Assembly (NCBI RefSeq): GCF_021535135.1
Contig: NZ_CP091036.1
Coordinates: 1,240,001 to 1,304,000 of the forward strand
Length of the DNA: 64,000 nucleotides
From: Antarcticibacterium sp. 1MA-6-2
Lineage (GTDB): Bacteria; Bacteroidota; Bacteroidia; Flavobacteriales; Flavobacteriaceae
Direction of reading: 5' to 3'
This document shows positions 1-11,059 of the stretch, piece after piece. The notes under the pieces are model-generated. The model was not told the origin of the DNA and searched no databases. It saw only the letters and a program-made list of their open reading frames with translations. Positions within the stretch are counted from its first letter, which is position 1, and each line of letters begins with the position of its first letter. The translations under genes were made by a program, and so were the position numbers.

Positions 1-1
1 A

Positions 2-214
2 AATCAGCCTTCAATTTTATTTGCCGATGAACCCACGGGAAATCTGGATGCTGAAACTGGAGAAAAAGTCATAGAACTTCTCTTTAATTTAAATAAAGAA
101 GCCGGAACCACATTAGTTATTGTTACCCATGATCTTGAACTCGCTCAAAAAACGCAGCGTATATTAAGGCTGAAGGGTGGAAAAATAGTGGATAACGCAA
201 TTTCTGCAACTTAA
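2..214 (+). CDS. ABC transporter ATP-binding protein, 3' end
   Basis: Only the last 70 codons are in the window; the frame is open from base 2. They carry the Walker B and D-loop stretch ILFADEPTGNLD and the H-loop VTHD, typical of the LolD/MacB/YbbA class of ATPases that pair with FtsX-type permeases. The TAA stop shares its last A with the ATG of the next gene (TAATG), so the two are almost certainly co-translated and form one ATPase-permease complex at the inner membrane. The substrate cannot be told from what is visible. Confidence 0.9.
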   Translation, partial: NQPSILFADEPTGNLDAETGEKVIELLFNLNKEAGTTLVIVTHDLELAQKTQRILRLKGGKIVDNAISAT

Positions 215-2763
215 TGAAAAATAAAAAAGCCCAAACAGCAGGATTTAAATGGCTTACAGCAATGGCCTGGCGGGACGGTAAAGCCAGTGCTAAAAAACTA
301 AGTCTATTTATGGCTTCTATTGTACTGGGGATTGCTGCCGTTGTTTCTATACAATCCTTTGGGGAAAACCTAAAGGAGAACATCCAGCTTCAATCAAAAG
401 CTTTAATGGGTGCAGATTACAGGATAGATAGTGACAATGTTCCTAATGAAAGAGTGACGGAGATCATGGATTCTCTTGGAGGTGCAGATGCCCGGGAGAT
501 AAGTTTCGTCTCAATGGCAGCTTTTACAAAAAATGGTGCCGCCAAATTAGTTCAGGTAAGAGGAATAGAAGGTGATTTTCCCCTCTATGGCGAACTGGAA
601 ACTGTTCCTCCAAATTCTGCTCAAAATTATAAAGACGAGGGAGCTGCTTTGGTAGATGCAACGGTGATGTTGCAACTTGGAATTAAAACCGGGGACAGTA
701 TTAAAATAGGAAATGTAACGCTGCCTATTTCGGGAGCTTTAAATACTGTTCCCGGAAGCACTGCTATTTTTAGTTCTGTGGCCCCTCCTGTTCTAATTCC
801 ATATAGATTTATCAATGAAACGGGGCTCATCCAGCCCGGTAGTCGTGTTGGCTATGACTTCTATTTCCTGGCCGATAGTGGAATGGATATGGAAGAACTG
901 GATGAGACCTTAGGATCCAAACTGGATGAAAACAATGCCGATTTAGATACCCACACCTCAACGAGTGAACGCCTGGGACGCTGGTATGAAAACTTCGGCA
1001 AATTTCTTAATCTGGTTGCATTTATTGCTCTTCTGTTAGGTTGTGTGGGAATAGCAAGTGCTATAAACATATACATTAAAGGAAAACTTAAATCTGTGGC
1101 GGTCCTTAAGTGTCTTGGTGCTACCAGGAAGCAAACATTCCTTGTTTTTTTACTTCAAATAGCAGCAATTGGACTTTTAGGGGGAATCCTTGGAACTGCT
1201 CTTGGGTTGGTACTTCAACAATTATTTCCTCTTTTCCTGGGTGATCTTCTTCCCGTTGATGTGCAGATGACTTTTTCACCGCGGATTATATTTATGGGAT
1301 TACTATTAGGCATCTCAATGTCAATTCTCTTTGCGGCTTATCCTCTTATGAGTACCCTGTATGTTTCACCGCTGCAGGCATTAAGGGTCCAGGCAGAAGG
1401 AAAGGAGAATTCCGGCAAAGCAGGAATTTTAGTTCTTACTGCAATCTTTCTATTCATCCTTTTCTTCTCCTATTGGCTACTGGAGGAATGGCGGTATTCT
1501 CTAGGCTTCGTAGCAGGAATTATTGTCACCTTTTCTATACTGGCAGGTATAGCAAAACTTTTTATGAAAGCTATTAGGAAATTTTTTCCAGGGAGCTGGA
1601 GTTTCCCAGCCAGGCAAAGTTTATTAAATCTTTTCCGCCCTCAAAACCAAACGCTAACTCTCGTTTTGGCAATTGGAGTAGGTAGTTTTTTAATAAGCAC
1701 CCTCTACTTTACCAAAGATGTCCTGCTGGCACAGGCTTCTGTTGAAGCCCAGGCCGATAGTCCTAATATGATCCTCCTCGATGTGCAGAGTGAGCAAAGA
1801 GAAGAGGTCGCCGCCACTATAAAAAACCAGCAGTTACCTGTTATAAATGACATTCCTATTGTAACGATGCGGGTACAAAGTATTAAGGGAAAAACGGTTA
1901 ATGAAATAAGAGAGGATACAGCTTCAGGTGTAAATCGGTGGGTTTTAAGTCACGAATTTCGTGTTACCTACAGGGATTCTCTTATAAATTCAGAAACTCT
2001 TGAACAGGGAAATTGGCAACCCAGGGTAACTAACGAGGATCCTGTTCCTATTTCCATCAGTGATAATTTTGCAGATGATGCTAAAGTCTCGGTGGGAGAC
2101 AGGGTAACATTTAATGTACAGGGAGTATTGCTCAAAACAATTGTGGGAAGTGTAAGAACTGTAGACTGGAGCAGGATGCAAATGAATTTTTCAATTGTCT
2201 TTCCGGTGGGAGTACTGGAGGAAGCACCCCAGTTTAGGGTCCTTACTACAAATATTCCTGGAGAAAATGCATCTGCAGAACTGCAGCAGGAATTAGTACG
2301 TAAATTTCCAAATGTTACCATTATTGATCTTCGGCAGGTCCTTACTGTGATCGAAGGTCTTTTGGACAAGATATCATGGCTCATAAATTTTATGGCCTTT
2401 TTTAGTATTCTTACAGGTATTATTGTTCTGCTGGGAGCTGTAAGAACAAGTAAATACCAAAGAATAAGAGAAAGTGTATTACTACGAACAATAGGAGCAA
2501 AAAGTGAACAGATCCTCAAAATACTTGCTCTGGAATATTTTTATCTGGGAGTGTTAGGAGCACTTTCAGGAATTTTGTTGTCCCTTATAAGCAGCCAATT
2601 TCTTGCCTGGTATTTATTCGATACGCCATTTGTTCCTTCCTGGGTTCCTTTTCTTGTCCTTTTTCCGGGAATTGTAATATTGGTGTTGATAATAGGCCTA
2701 TCCAATAGCCTTAGCGTGATTAAAAGCCCTCCTCTTGAAGTACTGCGAAAGGAAGGATTTTAG
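214..2763 (+). CDS. FtsX-like ABC transporter permease (YbbP type)
   Basis: An 849-residue membrane protein with duplicated FtsX architecture. There is one N-terminal membrane segment (about 31-48), a large periplasmic domain (about 50-260), several helices (about 265-287, 305-330, 350-372, 404-424, 430-450, 484-503), a second periplasmic domain, and three C-terminal helices (about 722-832). Each FtsX half has a cytoplasmic coupling motif of the type VLKCLGATRKQ and LLRTIGAKSEQ. This length and about ten helices match YbbP rather than MacB, which has four. It is fused translationally to the preceding ATPase. YbbA/YbbP-type systems are thought to handle hydrophobic or lipid-linked substrates; that is family knowledge, not visible here. 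Confidence 0.88.
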   Translation: MKNKKAQTAGFKWLTAMAWRDGKASAKKLSLFMASIVLGIAAVVSIQSFGENLKENIQLQSKALMGADYRIDSDNVPNERVTEIMDSLGGADAREISFVSMAAFTKNGAAKLVQVRGIEGDFPLYGELETVPPNSAQNYKDEGAALVDATVMLQLGIKTGDSIKIGNVTLPISGALNTVPGSTAIFSSVAPPVLIPYRFINETGLIQPGSRVGYDFYFLADSGMDMEELDETLGSKLDENNADLDTHTSTSERLGRWYENFGKFLNLVAFIALLLGCVGIASAINIYIKGKLKSVAVLKCLGATRKQTFLVFLLQIAAIGLLGGILGTALGLVLQQLFPLFLGDLLPVDVQMTFSPRIIFMGLLLGISMSILFAAYPLMSTLYVSPLQALRVQAEGKENSGKAGILVLTAIFLFILFFSYWLLEEWRYSLGFVAGIIVTFSILAGIAKLFMKAIRKFFPGSWSFPARQSLLNLFRPQNQTLTLVLAIGVGSFLISTLYFTKDVLLAQASVEAQADSPNMILLDVQSEQREEVAATIKNQQLPVINDIPIVTMRVQSIKGKTVNEIREDTASGVNRWVLSHEFRVTYRDSLINSETLEQGNWQPRVTNEDPVPISISDNFADDAKVSVGDRVTFNVQGVLLKTIVGSVRTVDWSRMQMNFSIVFPVGVLEEAPQFRVLTTNIPGENASAELQQELVRKFPNVTIIDLRQVLTVIEGLLDKISWLINFMAFFSILTGIIVLLGAVRTSKYQRIRESVLLRTIGAKSEQILKILALEYFYLGVLGALSGILLSLISSQFLAWYLFDTPFVPSWVPFLVLFPGIVILVLIIGLSNSLSVIKSPPLEVLRKEGF

Positions 2764-2876
2764 GTTTAAAATACCGCATTTAAAGTTTAAATCCTGGATT
2801 GGTTTTTCTTTTCCCGGGTACGAAGAATGAAGAAGTAGACAGGTATAAGAATAAAATCTTTTTGCGGAAAGGTATT

Positions 2877-5800
2877 TTATTTTACCAGTATCTTTTTTGT
2901 AGGATGGTCTCTAAGTACAGGTAATGCAATTATGAATGTGGCACCTTCAGTCTCGTTATTAATCAACTTTAAAGAGCCATTGTGCCCCTTTATAATATTA
3001 TAACTCAAGCTCAATCCCAATCCTGTCCCTTCTCCAGTAGGTTTAGTGGTGAAGAATGGCTCAAAAATTCTTTCTCTGATTTCTTCTGGAATTCCGGGTC
3101 CATTATCTGCAATAATAATTTCAACATAGCTGGCTGACTTCCGGGTCATAATTTTTATGAAGGGGTCGTAATTATTTTGCAGTTTTTTCTTTTTATCAAC
3201 AACAGCATCAAGCGAATTTCCAATAACATTAATCAATACCTGACCTATTTCCTGACCCACTACCTTAATTTCTCCTATTCCCGGTTCAAGATCTTTTTTG
3301 ATATTTATTTCTATGCCAGAAAGTTGCTTTCGTTTTCCCTGGTAAGCCAAATCAATATATTTTCTCACAAGTTCATTAATATCAAAGAGTTCAAAAATTG
3401 GCTTACCTCCTCTTGCGTGCTGCATCATAGATTTTACAATTGCATCTGCCCTTTTTCCATGTTCGCCAATCTTTGTTGTGTTTTGCCTGAGATCCTGCAT
3501 TAAAAGAGCAACTTCTTCTTCATCTCCATTCTTTCTCGCTTCCTCCAGTTCTTCAACCAAATCCACGGAAAGTTCAGCAAAATTGTTAATAAAATTAAGC
3601 GGATTCTTTATCTCATGTGCGACTCCTGTTGCCAATCTACCAAGGGAAGCCATTTTTTCGGCCTGGATAAGTTGGTTTTGAGTAGTTTTTAATTCATTAT
3701 ATGCCACCTCCAGTTCCTTTACCTTCTCAAGCTCCAGGGCCTTCCTTTCATTTTCGGCACGAAGAGCCAAAGCCTGGGACTCTGCGGCGTTAGATCTTGC
3801 AATGGCGGTTTCGGCCTGCAGTTCCGCTTCCCTTAAACGGGCATTATCCCTTTCTTTTTTTATAAGTCTTCGACGTTGTATCTTATCTATGGTAAAGACC
3901 AGGAGCCCCAGAATAATAATATAAGTTAAGAATGCCCACCATTGCAACCACCAAACAGGTTGAACAACAAATTCATACTTCAAAGGTTCAGTGGCCTGAA
4001 TGCCACTCTCGTTTACTGCCATGACTTCAAGAGTATATTTCTTTGGCCACAGATATGCGGGAAGATTGGTATATCGTAAACGTTTTACAGAGGTAGGTAA
4101 TGACCAGCTGTTCTCATAACCTAAAAGCCGTGTTTTGTACTGTACTTTTGAAACATTCGCAAAGCTTAAAGCGGCGTATTCAAATGTAACTTCATTCCGG
4201 CTGTCACTTTTATAGGATATTTCTGCCGAGGTTAACTGCAACCTTGGAGGAACAAAATTTGGTTTATCCTTTTCAGGATGATAAATGGAAAGACCGTTTG
4301 AAGTACCATAAAAAACATTTCCATTTTCATCTACTTTTACTGAGCCGTAGAGCCAAACCTCATTATCTACCAGGCCATCCTGCCGGGTCACTACATCGAG
4401 GACCTGCCCTTTTTCGGGATCAACTTCTGCAAGTCCATTATTCGTACCCACCCATAAATTTCCTGTTTTGGGAGAAAAAGCAAAGCTCACAGCATTATCT
4501 GCAGGTAATCCTTTTGCTGAGTTTATGTGATCATCTACTTCAAAAGTGGTAGGGTCCATTTTAAATAAACCAAACTGGGTGCCCATCCAGAGTTTGTTCT
4601 TGTAAACCAGAAGTTTTTCGATACTGTTCGTGGGTGCACCTTTCTCAAGAGACCATACCTGCTCAAAAACATTCTTTTCTGCCGTTGCTATTACCGGAAT
4701 ATTTTGACGGTTCAAAATTACATTACTTCGAAAAAGTCCCCGATCCTCTGTTCCTACCCAAAGATGCCCCTCCTCATCCATAGTCACAGAGTTATATCGG
4801 GTTGCAGGAAGTCCCTGCGTTGGCCCCAACTCATAAATCTCCTCATCTACAATTACATAAATGATCCTCCTGCCCAGAAACCAGAGACTTTCTACAGAAA
4901 AGTTTTTCTTTGCATCCCTAAGTTTTAAATTTTCTGAAGCAATAAAAGGAGGGCTTTGCCAGATTGAGAATAAAAAAGCTTCACGGCCAAAAATATCTAT
5001 TTCCCTCACATTGAAAGCCTCATTTGGAAGTAATTCTTCATCAAAGACTACAGCACTAAGACCCTGAGTAGTTGCGATCCAAATACGGCCTTTACTGTCA
5101 GTAGTAATCCCATTTACCCAATCTCCCAGTAAACCGTCTGCCGTGGTAATAAATTTTGAATTGCCATATTCGTCTACACACACTGCACCCCCGCCTTCTG
5201 TTCCAGCCCAAAATCTACAGGGACTACTGCTCTTTTCTGAAATAAGAACCGTGTTAACCTTTCCTGAAGGCAAAACAGGTTTTTCACCTGTTACTGATCG
5301 TGCAGTAAAATTTTCAAAAGCATTAAAATTATACCGTAGTTTAGATACCCCTCCCGATTGGGCTATCCAGATATTTCCTTCTTCGTCTTTTAAAGCGTGG
5401 TAGACGTTATTACTTAATAAGCCGCTGGACCTGGAGTAAGTTTTTTTTACTTCAGCTGTTTTTTGATCAATCCGGGTAATTCCTGATTCTCCGTTACCCA
5501 CTAAGATCGTACCGTCCCCAAGGGATATAATGGACGATATATTTGATGGAGAACCATTGTAAATTATATGGGGAACAGAAGACCCCGGAGTAAACCTAAG
5601 CAGTTCCCCATTTTGCCTTTGAACCCAAATAAAACCTATATCATCGTGGAACAGGGAATTAAAATTATAGCTAACATCAACATCTCCTGAAGCGTATATA
5701 ATTTTAAATTTATCCTTTTCGAATTTTGCCAGAATTCCTCCATCAAGACCTACAAGAATTTTTCCCTCTTTGGATGATGTCAATGATGTAACGGCGAGCA

Positions 5801-6349
5801 TTCCCTCACTAGTTATAGCAGTAGAAAGGGTATCAACACTAATTTTTGCGTCTCCGCCAATATGATATCGAAGTATTCCTTTATCTGAGGTTGCCACCCA
5901 TACCCTTCCCTCTTTATCTACTGCTAGATGTTGATTTGTTCTTGCTTCATCTCTGGCCAATAAAATTCCTTTGAATAGTGGTGTAAACCTGATTTCTTTT
6001 TCACCTGAATATTCGTGCAGGGTTTCTCAGAAACAACGAGACCTGAACCGGAAGAAACCCATAAATAGCCTTCTCCATCTTCAATTATTTGCCAAACTCC
6101 TAAATCCCTTAAACCTTTTTCTTTTCCATAAAGTTCCATTCCCGAACCATCATACCTCAACAATCCCGATGTGAAAACCGCAAACCAAATATAGCCCTGC
6201 CTGTCCTGGTAAATATGAGTTACAAGGGCAGAGGGTAGAGCGTTTACTTCACTATCACTTGTAAAGTGAGTAAGCGGAAGCTCCTGTGCTCCCGCTTTAC
6301 ACCACAATGATAATAAGAGAATAATTGGTAGATATAACCTCCAATTCAT
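2877..6349 (-). CDS. Two-component propeller sensor histidine kinase (frameshift near 6028)
   Basis: Read from 6349, this has a signal peptide (about residues 1-22, ending KAGAQ) and many propeller blades marked by G-x-[IL]-W repeats such as GYIWFA, GRVWVAT, GNIWIA, GHLWVGT and NKLWMGT. A Y_Y_Y-type domain, one membrane helix (coded near 3900-3960) and a coiled coil follow. The kinase core has the phosphoacceptor motif [12 protein letters not shown] (His codon 3615-3617), then N-box and G-boxes [10 protein letters not shown] and GTGLGLSLS. No receiver or HTH domain follows, so it must act through a separate regulator. The frame breaks at about 6026-6030; restoring it gives [17 protein letters not shown], joining the last complete blade. 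The scar fits a lost RCCGGY site. The ligand is probably periplasmic; such sensors often sense glycans. Confidence 0.85.
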
Positions 6350-6378
6350 TAATTATGGTATTTGTGAATACTCAGTTT

Positions 6379-7728
6379 CTAGACACCCCCGGAGCCATTA
6401 AAAGATAAAAGCATTTTAGTGTCACTAGATCTTAATGCTTTAATCTCTTCCACTCTGCGGGAAGTACTTGTTGTTTCTGCAGGACAAATTTCCAGATCGG
6501 TACAGGCTACGGCCTCAGAATAAATTAACAATGCTGTATTAAATCCAGAATTCAATTCATTGGTTTCAGGATTAAAAGCTCCTCGGTCACTCGCAATGTT
6601 TAATTCTGCAGTGAGAAGCTGCTGTAGAAATTCATCCAGCTCTGTTCTTATTGGCCTTGACAATATACTTAGGGCCATAGCCTCTTTATCATTACCAAAT
6701 TGAAATGGTTCTGGCAGTAACATGCCTTCAACTTCTATTAAAAGATTTCTGATATCTTCTTTTGAATATAAACTTCCTTTCTTTCCGGCATGTCTAATTT
6801 GTTGGACCCAGAATTTAGTAGGTTCAGTATTGACTCTAATTTTTCCATCATCCAGCTGTTGTATAATTTTGGAGGTATTAACTAAATAACCAAAGTTATA
6901 ATTAAGTCCATTTTCCTGTAAATTTTCAATAGTGAAGAACGTATTACCAGCAGCTGTATAATTTTCGTCGTTAAGAAGGTCTCCATTTACAGCGATTTTG
7001 TAGGTTCCCTGAAGAACCATAAAGGAATATGAACCGTTTGCTGAAGTGGGAACTGTAGCAATTAACTTGTCATTTTCATCGAATAGATCGATGAGAAAGG
7101 AAGGTATTCCAGATTCTGAAGCCTGTTTAAAACCATCGGAATTAGCATCAATATAAATACTACCATTTAGAGTAAATACCCCTTTGCAGGGACCCAAAAT
7201 CTCTTTAGTGTCAGATATACTTCCCCTTGTGGCTGTAACATTGATAACCCCTAAAGGTATATTTCCTCGCATAGTCATTGAATAATCCTGGCTGCCATCT
7301 TTAGAAACCGATTTGTTCCATTTAATAGCATCTTCATATAAATTGAAAGCCCTGTTGGGTGACTGGTTTTGTAGATTACCTGCACAACCAGGAATTTCAA
7401 GAGTAAAACTGTCTAACTGGGGAGTAGCTCCTCCTCCACTTACCTTGTACTTAAAAGTGGTTGTTACGTTATTTCCGGTTCCTGTTACTGTCCTGCCTAT
7501 GAAGTTTACTGTATAGGTATTAAGCATAACAGTTTCATATTTTTCGAGTTGAGCAACAAAATAGGCAGGTAAATGATCTTCCTGAAGTTTATTTGTTGGA
7601 AAAATTTCTTCAGCCGTGGATGTTCCTGAGTCGGCTTCAATTAGTTGAATAGATTCGTCTGCTTCACAACCTGCAAACATGAATCCCAATAACAGCACAG
7701 CTGTTACAAGAGAAATACATTGTTTCAT
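6379..7728 (-). CDS. Lipoprotein with SdrD B-like domain
   Basis: The start at 7728 (MKQCISLV) is preferred to the ATG eight codons upstream because it gives a clean lipoprotein signal, LLLGFMFAGC, with Cys about 18 as the lipidated residue. The roughly 450-residue product contains a Cna-B/SdrD-B-like segment around residues 190-265 (LNGSIYIDANSDG, then GIPSFLIDLFDENDK and GSYSFMVLQGTYKIAV). Such beta-sandwich modules act as spacers in surface proteins. The remainder is not recognised. It follows the sensor kinase in the same direction with a 29-bp gap, so the two may be co-transcribed and it could be a surface partner of that sensor; this is inference. Confidence 0.75.
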   Translation of the reverse strand: MKQCISLVTAVLLLGFMFAGCEADESIQLIEADSGTSTAEEIFPTNKLQEDHLPAYFVAQLEKYETVMLNTYTVNFIGRTVTGTGNNVTTTFKYKVSGGGATPQLDSFTLEIPGCAGNLQNQSPNRAFNLYEDAIKWNKSVSKDGSQDYSMTMRGNIPLGVINVTATRGSISDTKEILGPCKGVFTLNGSIYIDANSDGFKQASESGIPSFLIDLFDENDKLIATVPTSANGSYSFMVLQGTYKIAVNGDLLNDENYTAAGNTFFTIENLQENGLNYNFGYLVNTSKIIQQLDDGKIRVNTEPTKFWVQQIRHAGKKGSLYSKEDIRNLLIEVEGMLLPEPFQFGNDKEAMALSILSRPIRTELDEFLQQLLTAELNIASDRGAFNPETNELNSGFNTALLIYSEAVACTDLEICPAETTSTSRRVEEIKALRSSDTKMLLSFNGSGGV

Positions 7729-8246
7729 AATAATTAGATTAAAATGGTCCAAAAATGGTTATGGGAGGAGAAATTCTTTAACAAAATATTTGAATAAAGG
7801 AGCGGGATTTCCTCATCCTTTCTCAATGACCATTTAATCGTAGAGTATTAATATGGTTGGTACAGCAACAAAGTCAATAGGGCTAAGTCGTTATAAACTA
7901 GTATAATAACTTCGGGAAAGATATAAAATATTATTCTTATTTTTAAAAATATTTAACATAATAATTATACATTTGCTTATACTATGTAAGAAATATTTAA
8001 CATAATTCCCGGTATTGTAAGTGTTTTCTTATTAATATTATTTTTTCAAGGCGTTTTAACTAAAAATTATACAACATCTTACTTCCCCTTTAAAAGATGT
8101 TTTCATCAACTCCGGATTATTGGAGTTACTGTATCTGGTTAAGGAAAATTTATTGGTGCATTTACGAATGGAAGAATCCAGTAAATCACAAGCATACTTA
8201 AAATAAACTTCAGCATAAAATTTTAGGATTATTAAATACCTATAGG
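7729..8246. other. Intergenic region between divergent genes
   Basis: About 0.5 kb, very AT-rich, lying between the divergently read lipoprotein and soluble kinase genes. I see no convincing coding region. A TACATTTG matching the -7 hexamer pattern lies at 7968-7975 on the + strand, but there is no TTG at the right distance and it is 270 bp from the next start, so it is only a weak promoter candidate. Confidence 0.5.
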
Positions 8247-9578
8247 ATGAAAACAACAAAAATGAGTAGACCGGAGACTGTTCATAGAGACATCTTAACT
8301 GCTATAATAGACCTATCTCCCATCCCCAATCCTGAGGTCAAAAGCTTAGGGGAACTTTTTGCTCCCTCTTTTCTGTTTCTTTCAGACATTGGAAACACTA
8401 AAACAAACAATTTAAAAGATCTTGAAAAGAGCTTCAGGAATCTAAGAGATAAAGTAAAAAATATAGAAAAAAATGGATCACTGATCGTAAAACCTGTTTT
8501 TAGATCTGTATCCCCGATTGAAGATAGCGCAGTGTGTATTGATGAATTACAGCTCGCTTCCTCCAAAAATGAAACTAATTTACCCCCTTTTTTTAGAGTT
8601 TCCGTTGTACTGTACAAATTTGAAGAAGGTTATAAAGCTACCAGCCTTCAGGTCTTCGGTTTAAAATCTTTTGTTTTAGCTGAAACTCTTCCGAAGAAAA
8701 ATTCCCAAAAACCAGATGCCGAAAAGGAAAAGCTTTTACAGGAGCAGGCGATTGCGATAGGTAAGCTTTCAGAAAAATTAGAGGAAAACCAGGCCCAGTT
8801 ATTACGACAGGAGAAACTTGCCAGCCTTGGCCAATTAACTGCGGGAATAGCTCACGAAATAAAAAATCCACTAAATTTTATCAATAACTTTTCTGAACTG
8901 AGTGCAGAGTTTCTGGATGAAATTGAAGAAAATCTTCAAAAATTAGAAACTAATGAAATTACAGACGAAATAGGTTCCTTACTTAAGGACGTTAAGGCAA
9001 ATCTAGAAAAAATCCACCAGCACGGCACCAGAGCCGATGGTATTGTAAAATCTATGCTCCTCCATAGCCGGGGAGGCAGTGGTAAAATGGAAGAAACCGA
9101 TCTTAATGCACTTATTAGGGAGTATGTAAATCTTTCCTTCCACGGAATGCGAGCAAACAAAAATCCTATTAACGTGGATATAAAAGTCGAAACAGATGAG
9201 AATTTAGGCCCGGTGAAAATTAATCCTGAAAATTTTAGTCGTGTAATACTTAATCTCTGTAAGAATGCTTTTGATGCTATGAGAGAAAAATTGGAGCAGG
9301 GAGATAACAAAGATTATTTACCACAACTGGTAGTAAGGACCAAACGGGAAGTTAATAAAGTGCTTGTAGAAGTAGAAGATAATGGTCCGGGAGTACCCGG
9401 GGCTATTCGCGAAAAAATGATGCTACCATTTTTCACCACTAAAAAAGGAAGTGATGGCACAGGTTTGGGCTTAAGCATTTCTCAGGATATAATTAAAGAT
9501 CACAACGGAGTTTTAAAAATAGAAACTAACGAAGGGTCCTACACCAAATTCACCATTTTTCTAAATAGAGAAAATTAA
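8247..9578 (+). CDS. Soluble sensor histidine kinase
   Basis: 443 residues without signal peptide or membrane helix, so it acts in the cytoplasm. The N-terminal ~150 residues are a small alpha/beta domain that I cannot assign (a SnoaL-like fold is possible). A coiled coil (about 155-195) leads into the H-box [12 protein letters not shown] (about 206-217) and an ATPase domain with [16 protein letters not shown] and GTGLGLSIS. The H-box region is nearly the same as in the propeller kinase at 2877-6349, suggesting paralogy. It is 11 bp upstream of a CheY-like gene and then a receiver-cyclase gene, which are the obvious phosphotransfer partners. Confidence 0.9.
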   Translation: MKTTKMSRPETVHRDILTAIIDLSPIPNPEVKSLGELFAPSFLFLSDIGNTKTNNLKDLEKSFRNLRDKVKNIEKNGSLIVKPVFRSVSPIEDSAVCIDELQLASSKNETNLPPFFRVSVVLYKFEEGYKATSLQVFGLKSFVLAETLPKKNSQKPDAEKEKLLQEQAIAIGKLSEKLEENQAQLLRQEKLASLGQLTAGIAHEIKNPLNFINNFSELSAEFLDEIEENLQKLETNEITDEIGSLLKDVKANLEKIHQHGTRADGIVKSMLLHSRGGSGKMEETDLNALIREYVNLSFHGMRANKNPINVDIKVETDENLGPVKINPENFSRVILNLCKNAFDAMREKLEQGDNKDYLPQLVVRTKREVNKVLVEVEDNGPGVPGAIREKMMLPFFTTKKGSDGTGLGLSISQDIIKDHNGVLKIETNEGSYTKFTIFLNREN

Positions 9579-9589
9579 AAATCAGTGCC

Positions 9590-9967
9590 ATGAAGATATT
9601 GATAGTAGATGACGAAAGAGATGTAGAGATGTTATTCCGTCAAAAATTTAGAAAGGAAATTAAGAATGAAAACCTGGAATTGATCTTTGCCTTTTCGGGA
9701 AGTGAGGCTCTTGAAATACTCGCAGCATTTGATCCGCCAAATGTGGTATACGTATTTTCAGATATTAATATGCCGGGAATGACAGGTTTGGAATTACTTG
9801 AAAAGATCAAATCCCGCTTTCCGGCAATAAAAGTGAGTATGATCTCGGCTTATGGTGATACTGAAAATCACGATAAAGCTATTTCCTCCGGAGCAAAAGA
9901 GTTTTTTACAAAACCCATTGACTTTCTTTCCCTAAAAAAAGAAATAAGAGAGATTATGACCAATTAA
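9590..9967 (+). CDS. Single-domain response regulator (CheY-like)
   Basis: 125 residues, one receiver domain. It has the acidic pair D7/D8 (IVDDE), phosphoacceptor D58 in [11 protein letters not shown], conserved S86 in MISAYGD, and K108-P109 in FFTKPID. It has no output domain, so it works by protein-protein contact or as a phosphate sink. It sits 11 bp after the soluble kinase and 10 bp before the receiver-cyclase, which makes a three-gene signalling operon very likely. Confidence 0.93.
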   Translation: MKILIVDDERDVEMLFRQKFRKEIKNENLELIFAFSGSEALEILAAFDPPNVVYVFSDINMPGMTGLELLEKIKSRFPAIKVSMISAYGDTENHDKAISSGAKEFFTKPIDFLSLKKEIREIMTN

Positions 9968-9977
9968 ATACAGGATT

Positions 9978-11015
9978 ATGGCCAAAATTTTAGTTGTTGA
10001 CGACGAGGCAGACTTAGAGATCCTGATCAAACAGAAGTTTAGACAAAAGATAAGGCAAAATGAATATGAATTTATTTTTGCCCTTAATGGCAGGCAGGCC
10101 CTGGAACAACTGGAGCAACATAAAGATGTTGATGTTGTTCTAAGTGATATTAATATGCCTGAGATGGATGGTCTTACCCTGCTATCTAAAATTAATGAAA
10201 GTAACGCTCTCTTAAAATCTGTAATTGTCTCTGCTTATGGGGACCTGGAAAACATTCGGCTGGCCATGAATCGTGGTGCTTTTGATTTTGTGACAAAACT
10301 GAGAGATTTTAAAGATCTCGAAATAACTATTGAAAGAACTCTTGCTCATGTGAAACAAATACGTCAAACTCTTAAAGCCCTCAAAGAAAATGATATTTTA
10401 AGAATGTATGTTGATGAAACCGTTCTTAATTTCATGGGTCAAAAGGAAATAGAGTCATCTATGTTTGAAAATGAAACTTTAGAAGCCACGGTGGTTTTTA
10501 TTGATATTGTTGAATTCACAAAAATTAGTGAAACCCGGTCTCCAGATGTAGTGGTGAACCTCCTGAACGAATATTTCGATGTAATGGTTAAGGAGATCAT
10601 TAACCAAAAAGGAATAGTGGACAAATTTATGGGTGATTGTATAATGGCAGTTTTTAAGGGAGAATACCATTGTGACAGAGCGGTGGATGCCTGCCTTTCA
10701 ATTAAAAGTAAATTACAGGAACTTCCGGAACGACTGGAGGAAGGTTTTAAGCCAAAAATTTCCATAGGTGTAAACAGTGGAGAAATGGTATCGGGAAATA
10801 TTGGTTCCTGCACCCTTAGACGCCTGGACTATACAGTCATTGGAGATATCGTAAATATCGCGGCCCGGTTACAGGCAGCTGCTACAGTGGACCAAATCCT
10901 TATTACCCAACAAAATTACAACCTGATCAAGGAGTCATTCAGCTGCCGGGAAGTCGGGACTATTTCTATGAAGAATAAAAAAGATCCCGTGGTGGTTTAT
11001 GAAGTATTGAGCTAA
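9978..11015 (+). CDS. Response regulator with class III adenylate cyclase output
   Basis: 345 residues. The receiver (1-125) has D8/D9, phosphoacceptor D57 and S85. A linker helix leads to a class III cyclase homology domain (about 168-345). Metal-binding Asp are D176 ([10 protein letters not shown]) and D220 ([11 protein letters not shown]); K216 and T286 (DYTVIGD) are the base-selecting pair, with N293 and R297 completing the site. All catalytic residues are present, and Thr at 286 points to the IIIb type making cAMP. In the receiver the usual K-P is K107-L108 (TKLRDF), an unusual loss of the conserved Pro. It likely makes cAMP in response to the upstream kinase. Confidence 0.92.
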   Translation: MAKILVVDDEADLEILIKQKFRQKIRQNEYEFIFALNGRQALEQLEQHKDVDVVLSDINMPEMDGLTLLSKINESNALLKSVIVSAYGDLENIRLAMNRGAFDFVTKLRDFKDLEITIERTLAHVKQIRQTLKALKENDILRMYVDETVLNFMGQKEIESSMFENETLEATVVFIDIVEFTKISETRSPDVVVNLLNEYFDVMVKEIINQKGIVDKFMGDCIMAVFKGEYHCDRAVDACLSIKSKLQELPERLEEGFKPKISIGVNSGEMVSGNIGSCTLRRLDYTVIGDIVNIAARLQAAATVDQILITQQNYNLIKESFSCREVGTISMKNKKDPVVVYEVLS

Positions 11016-11059
11016 AAAATTAGAAAATAAAATAATAATGCTTTACAACTATTTTACAT

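Noticed and set aside
8056..8259. 67-codon open frame on the minus strand upstream of the soluble kinase
   Set aside because: No recognisable protein features and it overlaps the start of a clear gene.
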